Below the pieces are notes generated by a model, which was given only the letters and a program-made list of their open reading frames with translations, made no database searches and was not told the origin of the DNA. A program made the translations under genes and the position numbers. DNA of 64,000 nucleotides. Origin: Carettochelys insculpta (Eukaryota > Chordata > Testudines > Carettochelyidae). Below are positions 1 through 11,799 of this stretch, piece after piece. The stretch spans positions 10,106,001 to 10,170,000 of the forward strand of contig NC_134161.1 of the NCBI RefSeq assembly GCF_033958435.1. Direction: 5' to 3'. Every line of letters begins with the position of its first letter. Positions within the stretch are counted from its first letter, which is position 1.

Positions 1-1841
1 GGTTAATCTTGCAACATCAAACCTTCGGCCTGTGGTCACAGGCCATATACCGGAAACACTCCTGCTTGCCCTTGCAATTAGGTACAAAACAGAGTTGGAT
101 TCTCCAGGGCGCTTTTGAAAGTGTAGAGCACAACTCTGATCACATAACTACCTTCGGGCGCTTTACTGGATGAAAAAAAAAAAAGGCACAGGCTTTTGTG
201 AGTAACTGTAGACTTCTCTACCTGTCTGGACAAGTGTCGTTGGCTTTTATGACAGGACAGGACACTGCATTCCATTCCTCTCATTGCTGTTTTTCCTCTG
301 TATCTAGCTCTTAGAATGCTCAAGGAAATCGGGCTTCTCTCTGTCTCTTGGGGGTATTTAAAATTAGACAAGATAAATCATCTCAGGTCAGTGTATTGTG
401 ATGGAAAACCTTTAAAGACAACCTGTGTGCTAATGATTCAATAGCTGACTTTCCTCTTTCTGAGTCAGAATCCAAGAACCGAGCATGAAGTTAATGGGTG
501 CCATGATGAAGAAGTGTTGTCTTTTTGAGTCCTAATATCAAGGTATATTCATTAAAACCTGGGTGTCCACGCCTGCTTTGGAGTTGTACAGCTACATTCC
601 TCCCCTAAAGCCTCCTACAGATTTAACTGAAAACATTCTTTCCATGTTCTATCTAAAGTTCTGGTGTACTGTGGCCATGAATTGTCAAACAGCTTCCATT
701 TTTCCTTCCAGTAGTAGCTGTATTTCTTCAGTCATCCATGAGTATATATGGAGTGAGGCCATATCTGGAAATATCGAGTTCCCATTAACTCAGAGCAAGA
801 TTTAGCCTCAACTGTGTAAGCTTCTTCAGACTCCTTCTCCACGCCTTTTGAAACTATTTGCACCCAGACAAAATTGATATAAAGTGTAGCCACATTGGAA
901 TTCTCCACATGCTAACACTGATGGCAGCATTAAACCTGCACTTGCTCACATCTTGCATAGGTAAAAATGACAACACAATAAACAAGATAGTGGTGAATCT
1001 AAGCCTAAGAGTCCCTGTATGTTGAAGTTCACAAGTACATCAAAGTATCTTGTTAAGGGAGCTGAATGCCATACTTTGAAGATTTTTGCCTCAGAAATTA
1101 CCCTACTTTCAAGACTTTTGTTTAATTGCCACATTAACCCACACAGTTCAAAGAAGTATTAGCTTCAAAGGAACACATAGCTGAGGAAACCTGTCAAAAC
1201 AAGATTAAAACACAGTTTCTTGAATTAAAAAAATGGAGCCCTTGTCACTGAAACAGGCCCACAATGTGTTTCTTGTTTGGTTGGTTTTTGTTTGTTTGGT
1301 TTTTTTTGCGGGGTAGGGAGGTTGTGAATATATCTGACCTCTGCAACACAGCTAGATTCATTAGCTAGCACAAAAAGCACCATTCATGAGCAACTCAAAG
1401 GCAGAAAGAAGTTTGAACAAAGACCTTTTGGAACAATTTCAAATCATGCATACATTTGTAAAAATCAAGTCTGTTCAGAAGTCAGCAGTAAAGGAAGAAA
1501 ATGGCTGAATTAATTTTCATTCTATTTGCTCCTCACTCTCTGGAATGGCTCCAAACATAACTCCATCGCCTGGATTTTCCCCCTCTTACTGCAGCACCTT
1601 GCTTTTTATCTGGGACTCACTTGACTCAGCTCAGATAAGGCTCAACCTATAGTCAGGGCTTGCTTAGCCACAAGTTCTGCAGTCCAAAGATAAGCCACCT
1701 TCTTTCAGTAAGTTACACTCCCTCGCACTAACAGATTTATTTGCACTGATGTCACTGCTCTAACCTACATAGGAGGAGCAAGAAGGTAGGGGTAAAGTAA
1801 GTTAGAGGTTACCAAAATTTATACCTTCTTCCCATTTCTCA
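1..1841. other. non-coding DNA, nothing recognised
   Basis: I see no conserved coding frame, RNA gene or recognisable transposon here. The short open frames lack family motifs. A T/G-rich run lies near 1268-1310. It could be intronic or intergenic. Confidence 0.5.
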
Positions 1842-1845
1842 CATA

Positions 1846-2486
1846 CAGGGGGGCCTTAGTTATAAGTCGCTTTGCCATAAGTTGTTTCCTATATACATCG
1901 TTAAGTAATTCAGGAAAGTAGATCCATTACAAGTCACACTGCTCTGCACTTACATTGTTTAGGGGTTATGGGACCAAAAGCCATGAACATAAAAGAACTT
2001 TGTGGTGGCCACATGGCAGGCTCTGTAGTTCAGGGGCCCTGAAAGTGAGCCCTGAAGTCATGGGGGACTGACAGGGAGCTGTGTGGAGCTGGCAGGTGCC
2101 TCGGGGAGTAGCAGGGAGTTCTGGGGATAGGTGGAAGCTGCAGAGACAGGTGGGGAGCTGTGGGGAGCCAGCGGAAACAGGCAGGGGGCCAGCGGGGAGC
2201 CACAGGGAACTGGTAGGGAGCTGGCTTATCTTTTTCTATTTATTTGTTTATCTTATTGTTATTTATTATTATTTATCTTTATTTATTTCTATTCTATTTC
2301 TATTTATTGTTTTTTGTGGGTTATAGGTACATTGTATATACCACACGTGTGTGAACTATGTGTGTTGGGCACATATCTCAAGTTAATTACTTATTCCTTA
2401 TAGATATTAATTCTCCTTTATAAGTCATTTCACTATAAATTGCATTATTTAGGTACCTAACCTGGACTTATAACAAGGACCCCCTG
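1846..2486. mobile_element. TIR DNA transposon (non-autonomous), about 640 bp
   Basis: The left end (CAGGGGGGCCTTAGTTATAA) and the inverted right end (CAGGGGGTCCTTGTTATAAG) form terminal inverted repeats of about 22 bp with few mismatches. CATA lies directly outside both ends (1842-1845 and 2487-2490) and may be a 4-bp target duplication, although a TA duplication plus chance is possible. The interior holds a G-rich degenerate tandem array (about 2065-2225) followed by an A/T-rich run built on TTTATT. No transposase is visible. Superfamily not assigned. Confidence 0.7.
2065..2225 (+). repeat. degenerate G-rich minisatellite inside the TIR element
   Basis: Irregular repeats on the theme GGGAGCTG / GGGAGCCAG / CAGGTGG recur about every 10-15 bases. 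Two overlapping open frames here are by-products of the repetition and are not counted as genes. Confidence 0.55.
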
Positions 2487-2693
2487 CATAAATTACACTT
2501 GCTTAGATGCTCTTAAATGAATTTTGCAATATGGGTAAAAGTAGTGTTAAGGAATTTCAAGTATAAATGTGTGGAAGAAATCCCCCTCAGAATTTGATTA
2601 ATCACATCTGGATTTATGTCATTTGTCCTCATTGAGATGCTCAACCCCAAGACCAATTTTCAAAAAGAAGCTGCATGTGGACTGAGAAGGGCA

Positions 2694-2696
<3 letters not shown>

Positions 2697-2737
<41 letters not shown>
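2697..2737 (+). repeat. (GA)n microsatellite
   Basis: About 20 uninterrupted GA units are read directly from the sequence. Likely length-polymorphic. Confidence 0.97.
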
Positions 2738-2740
<3 letters not shown>

Positions 2741-2905
2741 CAAAGAAAATTTAGCATTGCTGCATATTCATTACATCAACTAACCAAAACCATCCTGACC
2801 CTTATGTTGCTTATCATCCTGCGTCACTGCAGGTAGGTCAGTACCTGTTCAGTCTGTATTGGAATCCAAGAAATGGTAGGGCTTCTGGCCTTTAGCGGCA
2901 CAGTA

Positions 2906-4166
2906 CAGGTTGAAACTCTTTAATCCAGCACACTCTCGCCTGGCAACATCTGTAATTTGGCATCATTTTAGTTTTAGCCGGATGACCACTTTTGATGTGC
3001 CCACGTTTCCTGTGATGCCAGAAAGTTTGTTTACAGCCACCAGTCCTGCTCAGTGTTGTGTTGTTATTTCGCTGTAATTTACCCCAAATGTCTTCTAAGG
3101 GCCCAGTAAGCAGTGAAAGTGTTGGTAAAGTTGTTAGACCAGCGGTCTGCAATCATAAAATAATGAGAAGAGCCATTTTTTCAAATTTGGTTACAAAAAT
3201 CAATACTTCAAGAGCTGCTATGCACATGAATATGAGACAGTCCTTAATAAATAATGTCAAACCATACTTTTTGTAAGCCCTAGCTAGAAGGACCTCAGGG
3301 CAGCATGCCAAGGAGCCCCTCACCCCCCAAAACTGCTGGCTCAGCCATGCTCACCTCCTGCCTTGGGGTGCTCAGACTGTTGTGTGATGCCTGCTGTGGA
3401 GATTACGGCTGGAGCTCATCCCTACCTGCCCGCTCCTGGCTGCTCGCTGAGCCAAGCCAGGGTGGGAGTGCGGAAGGGGTGCTTCTCTGTGCTCTGAGCC
3501 TTTGGACTGAGCCACTGAGCTCCCATGAGGCTCTCTGCTCTGCTGTACCCATCCCAGCTCCTCGCGTAAACCACCCTCTGACCCCCACCCACACAGGACA
3601 CCCACTTGCAGCACAGGCTACCCTGTTACCAGCACAGTCCTCCAGTGCCTGCGAGGGATGGAGCACATCAGCCCCAGGGCTTGGTGCAGGAAATGGAGAG
3701 AGCTGGATGGCCTCACCAGTGGCTACACCACAGGTTACAGAAGGCTGGGCTGGTGCTGCACCCGTACCCTGGGCAGGAAGGAGCAGCCATGTGGTGCTGC
3801 GGAAGGAGGCCCCCCTGTTTCTGGATCCTCCTCCCTTCCTGGCTGCTGGCCAAGGAACAGCCTGGCTGCCACAGCTGACTCCTCTGCAGCTCACTGCCCT
3901 GCCACTGCTAAACAAAGAGTCAGTTGGTTTAACAGCCAGCAGGAGGGAATCTGGCCATTAAACCAACTGACTGTTGTTTCAGCAGCAGGAATCAGCGGCA
4001 GCAGTGACTGGGGCCACAAATGACTCCTGAAAGAGCTGCACACAGCTCTGGAGCTGCAGGTTGCCAACCCCTGTGCTAGACAGTATTAATGTCCTGTGGT
4101 CTGGTAAATTCTGTCATTCAGCACCAGTTAAGTCCCAAGGGTGCTGGACTAGAGAGGTTCAACCTA
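2906..4166. mobile_element. Tigger/pogo-like DNA transposon remnant, interrupted by a hAT element
   Basis: The left end reads CAGGTTGAAACTCTTTAATC and the inverted right end AGGTTGAACCTCTCTAGTCC, about 24-bp inverted repeats ending in CCAGCAC. TA flanks both sides (2904-2905 and 4167-4168), the target choice of Tc1/mariner-pogo elements. The CAGGTTGA start resembles vertebrate Tigger-type ends from general knowledge. No transposase frame is left. Removing the nested hAT element (3140-4073) leaves about 320 bp, so this is a MITE-sized copy. Confidence 0.75.
3140..4073. mobile_element. hAT-type non-autonomous transposon nested in the Tigger-like element
   Basis: The left terminus CAGCGGTCTGCAA and right terminus TTGCCAACCCCTG are inverted repeats of the CAGNGGT type seen in vertebrate hAT elements. 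The 8 bases outside are TGTTAGAC (3132-3139) and TGCTAGAC (4074-4081), an 8-bp target duplication with one mismatch, as expected for hAT. The central part (about 3300-4020) is much more G+C rich than the surroundings and contains several long overlapping open frames in both directions. None shows transposase motifs, so I treat them as composition artefacts. Confidence 0.85.
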
Positions 4167-4492
4167 TAGGCACATTCAAGCTCAATGTTCCAGAACCCTT
4201 CAACAGTGCAAAAGGGTGTTCTAGTCTGAGGTATCTGGGACATTCAGGAGCATGTTGTGCCCTAACTGGAAGCACCTGGAATATTTAGCAGCAAAAAGAT
4301 GTCTAATTGAAGGCACATGGGCTTATCCAATGGGATGACCCTGGAGTGGTCAGCAGCACAGTATACCCATTCCAGTGGAAGGTGCATGGAGTATTTAACA
4401 GCACCACAGGTGCAATCTATTCGCTTGAATATGGAATATCTATTGTATATTGGGTGCATTCCACCTACCATACATATGCTGGGAATACAATC

Positions 4493-4675
4493 CTAGAATA
4501 CTGGAAGGGACCTCCAGAGGTCATCAAGTCCAGTCCCCTGCCCTCACAGCAGGAACAAGCACCATCTATGTCATCCCTGTTAGATATTTATCTAACCTGT
4601 TCTTAAATATCACCAAATACGGAGATTCTACAAATTCCCTAGATGACTTATTCCAGTAATTAACCTGCTGATGAC
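4493..4675 (-). mobile_element. CR1 LINE 3' end fragment
   Basis: The stretch follows the CR1 3' region in reverse orientation: a tail-like TAGAATA, then GGAAGGGACCTCCAGAGGTC, the ATCAAGTCCAGTCCCCTG block, and a TTCTTAAATATC block shared with the larger copy at 15975. It is truncated upstream, as most CR1 copies are. No intact coding frame. Confidence 0.85.
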
Positions 4676-4679
4676 AAAT

Positions 4680-6340
4680 GGTGATTTTCCTTCTGTCATG
4701 CATGTGGAATACACCAGGCAGGCTGGAATTCATCGTGAGAGACAAAATGAATATGCTAGCTCAGCACAATGAGCCATGTACTGACTTGCAAAACAATGCC
4801 AGTGCTCCAGGTACTATCTGGACAGAAGTGGATTGTCACCACAGGTCCTGTAGAAACCCATTCATGTGGCACCAGGGGTCTGTGTTAACATGTTTCCTCT
4901 GGGAATAGAAGTGTACCATATTGGGATCTATCGCCACTCGATTGCCTTTCACTGTCGGCAGCAAGAAGGGGAGAAAGCACCACTTAGCATTACTAACTTG
5001 CCCATTACCATTCACAATGCAGAGAAAATGGTCACCTAGGAAACCAATACAGAGATCTGCTGGTGTCCAGGGATAAGGCTCAGGAGTGTATAAATGTAAC
5101 AGTTATTCAGAGGCATTCATGGCTTGTGCCCTTTGGAGAACTGGCTGCAGAGCTAACAGTTTCCATAGAAACATTATGGCAAAGCTCCCTCCCAGCTATT
5201 CTATTTCCAAGCGCAAACTAAAAGGCCCAGTGATGGCAAATGAAGAGCCACAGGCACAAATGGCAGCAGCTGGATAATGCTCAGGCATGAGTGTCAAGTG
5301 AAGGAGGGGGCATTGGTTTCTTTCCCATCTTCTCAAAGTCTTTGACTTAGTGGCATGCAAGTGGACTGTGATAAAGTCAGAACTGTTCAGTTTGTGCCTC
5401 TATCAGTCTATCTTCATCTGTGTATCCATATCTGCATAGGCCAATAGCTATCTGTCAGCTGGTGTCCATTTCCTAACAATCTGAAAATGAAATTCAGCCC
5501 TGTGTGGAGTTCTAGCTACTTACATTACACGAGTGCATCAAGCCCATTTCTCTTTCCACATTGGGCTGAATTTCACTCTTAAGTCTGAACCCAGATGTGG
5601 AAATGAAAAGCCAATTCTCTGTTTGGATGTGTAGACATCCTACATCACTAAACATGTGGTAGATTTGCCTTCAATTATCCCTCTGAGTACCTGCAGCACC
5701 CACTTTTCAAGAGGATTCCTAGTGTATACAATGAAAGTCAGTGAAGTGACATAAGAGATCAATTTGGCACATGGAGTTTGCAGCCAATTCTATTTACTAG
5801 TAAGGGGTGGGAAAACAAAGCTACATAGCTGAATTATGTCTGTGAAAACAACTAACTCATTCTGCCAGCCCCAGCTGTAAAATATCAGTCTGTTTAGGCA
5901 GGAGGTCCTTTGTGCTTTTATGATAAATTCCATATCTCAGCATTTCCCTGGAGATATGCAGATGGTAACAGCCCAAAGACTGCCACTAAAAATGATCAAG
6001 GAAAAGAAATCTAGGGATGCGGGAGGAAAGTTGAGAAGTGATGGAAATTTAAGCACATACACAGTTAAATAAAAGGTACATATATCAGAGCAGAGAAAAA
6101 GGCTAAACAGGCACAATGCGGTTGACATTGGAGATAAGACCGGAGAAACCTCCCAACCTGTGGAATTCCTCAGAGAAGCCAATAGTGACTTCCACACCTA
6201 TTTTCTGTTCCTTATTTTATTTTTAATTTGGGGGTTTTCATCAGGGTTCCCCCCCAACCACAAGCTTTTTCTATACATTTCCCCCTTCTCTTTTTTTTTT
6301 AAAACACCCTTTTCACATACCTAAAAGGGAAGATAAACTA
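4680..6340. other. non-coding DNA, nothing recognised
   Basis: No supported gene or repeat. Short open frames on both strands have no family motif. A pyrimidine-rich run with a T9 tract lies at about 6280-6300. Confidence 0.5.
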
Positions 6341-6344
6341 TTGT

Positions 6345-6590
6345 CCTTAAGCTCTGAGGACAGGACAAGAAGCAAAGGGCATACATTGCAGGAAGGGACG
6401 TTTAGGTTGGACATTAGGAAAACTTCCCAACTCTCATGGTGGTTAAGCACTGGAAATGTAAGCGCTGGTTGGACAGACACATGTCAGGGATCGTCTAGAT
6501 GGCACTTGGTCCAGTCGTGAGTGCAGAAGACTGGAATCAATGATCTCTTGTGGTTCCTTCCAATTCTGGCATTCTGTGCATCACCAGTTC
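6345..6590 (+). mobile_element. CR1 LINE 3' end fragment
   Basis: Sense-orientation CR1 3' sequence: GGACGTTTAGGTTGGACATT, a block matching the translated RFRLDVR region of the CR1 at 15975, then TGGTTGGACAGACACATGTC and the terminal TTCCTTCCAATTCTGGCATT followed by an ATTCTGTG unit, the typical octamer end. Too short and mutated to code. Confidence 0.85.
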
Positions 6591-7404
6591 CTTCTAAATC
6601 TCACCTGACAGCTTCTCTTTTTTCCAGTTGTGGTCTTTTATTTATAAGAGCTTGGATAGCACTCCAATTAAAATAAAAGCAAAACAAGCATGTCAGGGAG
6701 CAATTTCCCCTCAATGTTTCAGTAGCTGATTTAATTTAGGTTTTCATAGAAGTGTGGCTAGAATTTTTATTCATGTATTTGCGGTGCATAATTCCTTCTG
6801 TGTCTCTGTTCTCCACACACTGTAGAATCTGTTTTATCCAGAATATATTGCCTGGCAAGTAGACATCAAGACTGCTATTGTCATGCTTAGAACCATTGAA
6901 GCAGGTGTTTCAGTTAGTTGGTGCCATTATAACATACTAAACACATATTCTATTTCTCTTGCCTCCCCTCAAGTGCCTTTCCCTTTGAAAAGGCACACAC
7001 GCATATGTATATCCCAAATGTCAGCCACATTGAACACACATGTACAAGCACACACAAGTCTGGCCCAATTACTTACACACATACCCAAAGTGCTGGACAC
7101 ATTAAATAACTACCCACACACAACTGAACTGTGGCTGGATCTCAGGGATCTTGGCTACTCAGGTCAGTGGACCCTGGAAGCCACAACAAGAGACAAGATG
7201 AATCATCTGCTGAATGCTCAATGGTAAGAAAATGTGGCCCTAGTGCCATTCTGCCTGTAGAAAATTCAAGAATTGGAGAGGTTGGGAGAGGCAGATGAAT
7301 GCAGGGTGAAGAGGTATGGGAGGATAGGTCAAGGAAAGTAGTGACTGTGCTCAAAGTTCAGAGAGCCGGGGAGGAGTTAGGTTGTGGTTATGAATATGGC
7401 CCTT
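6591..7404. other. non-coding DNA, nothing recognised
   Basis: A CA-rich part lies at about 6990-7130 (repeated ACACAC and CACACATG). The 114-residue open frame over it has low-complexity composition and no recognisable domain, so I do not call a gene. Confidence 0.45.
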
Positions 7405-7407
7405 TGA

Positions 7408-7606
7408 GGGGAGAGCTAGCTCAGTGGTTTGAGCATTGGCCTGCTAAACCCATGGTTGTAAACTCAATCCTTGAGGGGATATTTAGGGATCTGGGACCAA
7501 TAGATTTAAAAAATATCTGGCAGGAATGGTGATAGGTCATGCTGTGAGTGAAGGGGACTGGACTTGATGACTTCTGAAGATCCCTTCCAGCTCTATGAGA
7601 TAGGTA
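7408..7606 (+). mobile_element. tRNA-derived SINE, turtle (Cry-like) type with CR1-like tail
   Basis: The head has an A-box (TAGCTCAGTGG, 7417-7427) and a B-box-like stretch ending in AACTCAATCC (about 7461-7470), the layout of a tRNA-derived polymerase III promoter. The body continues through CTTGAGGGG. The tail, GGACTTGATGACTTCTGAAG then CCCTTCCAGCTCTATGAG, resembles the CR1 3' end, so the family is probably mobilised by CR1. From general knowledge this SINE type is abundant in cryptodiran turtles and is the best single taxonomic clue in the window. Truncated or mutated at its tail. Confidence 0.85.
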
Positions 7607-7616
7607 TATCTCCATA

Positions 7617-8240
7617 TATTAATGCATGCTGCTTTCCAGGGCACCTGGATACTACAGTATTGATTGCAACATACGTGCCTCAGAGATTAACTTAGTTTAA
7701 ATACGACTCAGAGACAGACAGCATGAACTAGGCAGAGACAGTCTGCTTGGACTTCCTGGTGGAATTTGCTTCTGAGTGCCTTGCCTTTTTATATCCAGGA
7801 TAAAAGCGAACCAGGAGGCCTTTTTATCTTGGCCTCCTGCCAAGAGACTGCTATCATCCGGTAACAAACAATTCCTGGAAGTGACTCCTTCTGTATTTTT
7901 CAATTATGTTTTTGTGCTAGAGGCTACCTTGCCTGTCTCTCTGTCCAATGTATCACTTGGCAAAACAGTGGAGCCAGATTCTTCTGCATGACTGCTCTTG
8001 TACATGGACCCTAAAAGACTCGAGGTGACTTCCTCTTGAAAAGCATCTCACCTTTCCATATACTGTCCTGCCATAAGGTTGGAGCAAAAGATTCACTGCT
8101 CTTCAGCATCCGGCAAAGAATAAAGTGTTTGCAAGCATCTTCTAAACTCCACCATGAAGCCTCTAGTGGTTACATGCCAGTCCCAAGCACGGATAAAGGA
8201 GGAGGGTTGTCAGATGAGTGACAATGCACTGATCATAAAA
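7617..8240. other. non-coding DNA upstream of the RTE LINE
   Basis: No motif seen. Part of this may be the 5' untranslated region of the following LINE, but I cannot place that boundary. Confidence 0.4.
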
Positions 8241-8249
8241 CAGCAATAC

Positions 8250-9896
8250 AAATGAAATCTGATGCCAGTACAACTAACTGCTAAAAGATGCTGGCTCGAA
8301 CGTTGCCCAGATAAACAGGGTCCACAATACCAATTGAGCGATCAGGACTGGGTCAATAAGTTGGCTACTGAAGGAAAATTACAACCAACACATATTATCA
8401 ATTTGAATGTGGAATGTCTGAACAGGGTGGGCAACCAGAAAGTTAGAAGCGCTTTGAAAGGAGATGGAGAGATACCAATGCGATATGCTTGTACTGGCAG
8501 AGATGCGTTGGACATCATCAGGAGAGTTGTACAGTTGTGAAGTCATTTGGTCAGGGAATGAAACAAAGCATGAGGCAGGAGTAGGATTCCTTCTTAGCAA
8601 AAGAGCTAGAGGACCATTGTTGGGATACAAACCAGTGAGTGTGAGAATGATGGTAGCGAGATTCAAAGCAAAACCATTCAACATCTGAGTCATTCCAGGG
8701 CATGCACCCATGTCAGACAGTACAGTGGAAGAGATTGAGCTATTCTGTAAAGACTTGACAAAGACACTGTAGGAAATACCAAAGAGAGATGTATTGATCA
8801 TTGGAGGAGATTGGAACATGAAGGTCAGAACAGATAACAAAGGTTGGGAGAAAGTCATGGGAAGGTCTGGATATTGAGAAAGAAACAAACAAGGTAAGAA
8901 AACTACTAGAATTGATAAGGAGCATGAGATGGTGATCTGCAACATGAGATTCCAGCAAAAGGACTTTAGGAAGTGGACATGGTGACTGAACAGTGGGGAG
9001 TCCAAGAACCTGACAGATGCAATCTTGATAAGAAGGAGATGGGTAACATCACTACAGAGGTGCCCAACCTTCTAAGGAGCAGATGTAGACTCAGACCACA
9101 GTCTAGTGATCACAAACATCAAGATGAAACTCAAAGTATAAGACACAAATTAAGAAAAGAAGAGACATGGCAAGGCTGGGTGAAGAAGAAATAGGGAATG
9201 TGTACAGAGCAGTGCTCAAAGAGAAGATCAGGAATGCGGGCACAGAGGAAGACATAGACAAGAGAGTCGAAGATATAGGCACAGCGAAAAAAGAGGCAAT
9301 TGAGGAGACAGTTTTGGAAGATGACATGATCAATAAGAAGCAGATTACGCAGGAGGAGCTGAAGTTGGTCCGAGAAAGAAGAGCGTTGAAGATCAGAAGG
9401 GTTGTTTCCAAGAGGGTGGAACAGAAATATAGAGTGAAATGCAATGAGGTATGGAAAGTGGCCAGAATGGATAAGGCAAAATGATTAGAAGAGCAGTGTG
9501 AAGATACAGAGAGGTATTATGGCAAGTGTAAGACCAGGGAGGTGTGTAAGATGATCAGCAATATTAACAGGAAGTGGCAGCTGAAGCAGATGGCAACCAA
9601 AGGCAAGAATGAAGAGGTGCTCATGAACAAGGAGAAGGTTATGCAGAGATGGATGAGATACTTCCCCAATCTGTACAAAGCACCATGGGACCCAAGTGTC
9701 TTAGAGAGACTGATCAAAGAACTGAAAGAGATATCTTCACTGCACACTGAGAATGCAATTGATATGTCGAAGGAGGAAATAGAAAGATCTGTGAAACGAC
9801 CATAGAACAACAAGAGTCCTGGAAATGATAAGCTCACGGGACAGATGATCAAATACAGTGGAGAAAGTATGATTCAGGAAATACACCAACTATGTA
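8250..9896 (+). pseudogene. RTE-type LINE, 5' part: AP-endonuclease and start of reverse transcriptase (decayed)
   Basis: Conceptual translation in shifting frames gives the order expected of a non-LTR retrotransposon. An endonuclease start (LNVECLNRVG, near 8400) is followed by CDMLVLAEMRWTSSGE (about 8475-8530), GVGFLLSKRA, FKAKPFNI (about 8660-8685) and IIGGDWNMKV (about 8798-8827), the GDWN catalytic block of apurinic-type endonucleases. The linker follows with ISNINRKWQLKQMATKG (about 9552-9602), and the RT entry motif NNKSPGNDKLTGQMIKY (about 9809-9860). The wording of these blocks is RTE/BovB-like. Stops and frameshifts are scattered throughout, so it cannot encode a working protein. 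It resumes at 10595 after an insertion. Confidence 0.85.
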
Positions 9897-10594
9897 ATTA
9901 TGGCAGATCACAGACTGCAGCTGATCAGTGTCTGATGGAGGAACCCCCTTTTTGTTCCTCTCATAGGATCACAAAGCGTGCAATCCTGCAGGCTGGATAA
10001 GCAGCTGGGGCACATCAGGAGTCAGCCAGCAACAGGCCGTAACTAAATCACCTGTGGCCAGTTAAGGGCTCCAGACTTTCTATAAAAAGTTTTCCCCAGG
10101 CAGCAGAAAGGGAGGGGAGTGCTGCCCAGAGAGAAGGAGGCTGGAGGAGAAGACCAGACCAGAACGGAGCAGAGCATGGCCAGCTGCCCCAGACACATGG
10201 TACGGGGGGAGGAAAAGACCCCAGAGGGTAGTGGTGGGTGAAGAGGCCCAGGGAAATGTCACTGCCAGGGGGCAGGGGCAAAAAGCCCCCACTAGCTCCC
10301 TCTTTCCCTCATGTCTCTGGGCTGGACTCCAAGGCAGTGGGCAGCCCTGGACTCCCCCAACCACTTCCCCTGGAGTGTGGACCAGCTAGGGCAGAGTCCA
10401 AGCAGCTCAAGGCTGGTGGAGAGGGATCTGCTCCTCCCCAAATTCAGACTGGCCTGTGATGAAAATGGATTGGTAAAGTGAGGCCCTTGCCTTCACGAAG
10501 TCCCAGGGAAACAAAAGGGACTTCTGTGAGTCTCTGAGGCACACAAGGAACTGCCTGGAAGTGCAGACCCTTAAAGGGTGGTTGAGGGCTTTGT
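9897..10594. mobile_element. LTR-like insertion within the RTE LINE
   Basis: The RTE reading is broken here and resumes at NIAWKEGKAPKEW. The inserted ~700 bp is G+C rich, begins near TGTCTGATGGAGGAACCCCC (about 9928) and carries a clear TATA box (TATAAAAAG, 10081-10089) about 150 bp inside, then a purine-rich GGGAGG region. That layout fits a solo long terminal repeat better than a MITE. I see no clear duplication and no internal retroviral genes, so the class is inferred. Both boundaries are approximate. Confidence 0.5.
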
Positions 10595-11795
10595 CACATA
10601 ATATAGCATGGAAAGAAGGGAAGGCACCTAAGGAATGGACAAAATCCATGCTAATGACAATACACAAGAAAGGAAGTGTGTTGGAGTTCAAAAACTACAG
10701 AATGACTGCCCTAATGAGTTATCTAGGCAAGGAGCTGATGATGATACTGATGGAGAGACTGAGATTGCAGATAGAAGAACATCTAGCAGATGAGCAAGCG
10801 GGATTCAGGAAAGATAGAAGTACCATACAGCAGATATTGGCACTAAGATTGATGGCAGAGAAAGCTTGACAAAAGTACAGGAACATCTACAATTGCTTCA
10901 TTGCTTTTCAGAAGGCATTTGACAGTATAGCTCAGAAAGTGATTTGGGCAGTGCTGGAGTCATACAGAGTGGATAGCAGACTGATACAATTGTTGAAGGA
11001 TATCAGTGACAATGCAGAGGCAGGAGTGAGATCATGAGGAGAGTTGGGAAGTTGGTTTAGAACGAGTAGCAGTCTGAGTCATAGATCTGATATTGCTGAG
11101 TATGTTCATCAAGCATCTAGAGAGAACAATGGACAAGATCAAAGAAGAGGTAGAAGGGATATTGCTGCACAGGATGAGAATGAACAACTTGAGGTTTGTG
11201 TATGGTATAGTTATCATCAAGGAAGATGAAAAAAAGCTAGTGAGAGTAGTGTAGGGGCAAAATGAGGAAGGGAAGTGGTAGGGACTGATTATGAACATGG
11301 ATAAAACAAAACCAATGGTATTTGGAGATAAGGAAATAGGAAGAAAGATCAGTGTAGATGGCATCGAACAAGAGAACGTAGAGAAGTTCATGTATCTGGG
11401 TAGCAACACAACATATGATCTAGACTGTACGAAGAAAATAGCAACTAGAATAGCAAAAGCAAGAGCAAGTTTAAAGGCAATGGATAAGACTTGAAAAAAG
11501 CAAAGTGATTAGCTTAGGAATGAAGCTGAGCATCTTGAAAATGTGTGTATTCAGCAGCATGTTGTACGGATGAGTGGCAAGATGGGTGATAATGAAAGAG
11601 AAGGATATTGGCATTCGAGAGAACCCCACAGATACAGATAGATGATATTGTAGATTGGGGTGCAGAGCTAGTCTACAGAAACTAAGCCGCTCTGCACTGG
11701 ACAGGGAAAGAAGGAGAGAAATAGTGAAGGAGGCATCAGAAACCAACAGGCGCTGAGCCTGTGGTGGTCGTGGTGATGATGATGAAGAACCATCT
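10595..11795 (+). pseudogene. RTE-type LINE, 3' part: reverse transcriptase and C-terminus (decayed)
   Basis: Translation resumes with AWKEGKAPKEWTKSMLMTI and MERLRLQIEEHLADEQAGFR (the RT EQAGFR motif, about 10790-10807), then FQKAFDSIAQKVIWAVLESY. The catalytic FADD box is destroyed: the corresponding site reads NLRFVYGIV (about 11187-11213). C-terminal blocks follow: TKPMVFGDKEIGRKISVDGI (about 11308-11367), FMYLGSNTTYDLDC and IATRIAKARASLKAMDK (about 11440-11490). The end near 11755-11795 is a short-repeat tail (GTGGTCGTGGTGATGATGAT), as usual for RTE elements. Confidence 0.85.
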
Positions 11796-11799
11796 TCTT

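Noticed and set aside
3305..3961. 218-codon plus-strand frame, the longest in the window
   Set aside because: It lies in the G+C-rich interior of a hAT element, overlaps long frames on the other strand, has low-complexity Ser/Leu/Pro composition and no transposase motif.
7417..7470. Possible functional tRNA gene
   Set aside because: A-box and B-box are present, but the cloverleaf is not complete and the body continues into a CR1-like tail, so it is a SINE head.
8379..9005. 208-codon minus-strand frame
   Set aside because: It is antisense to the RTE endonuclease, whose motifs are clear on the plus strand.
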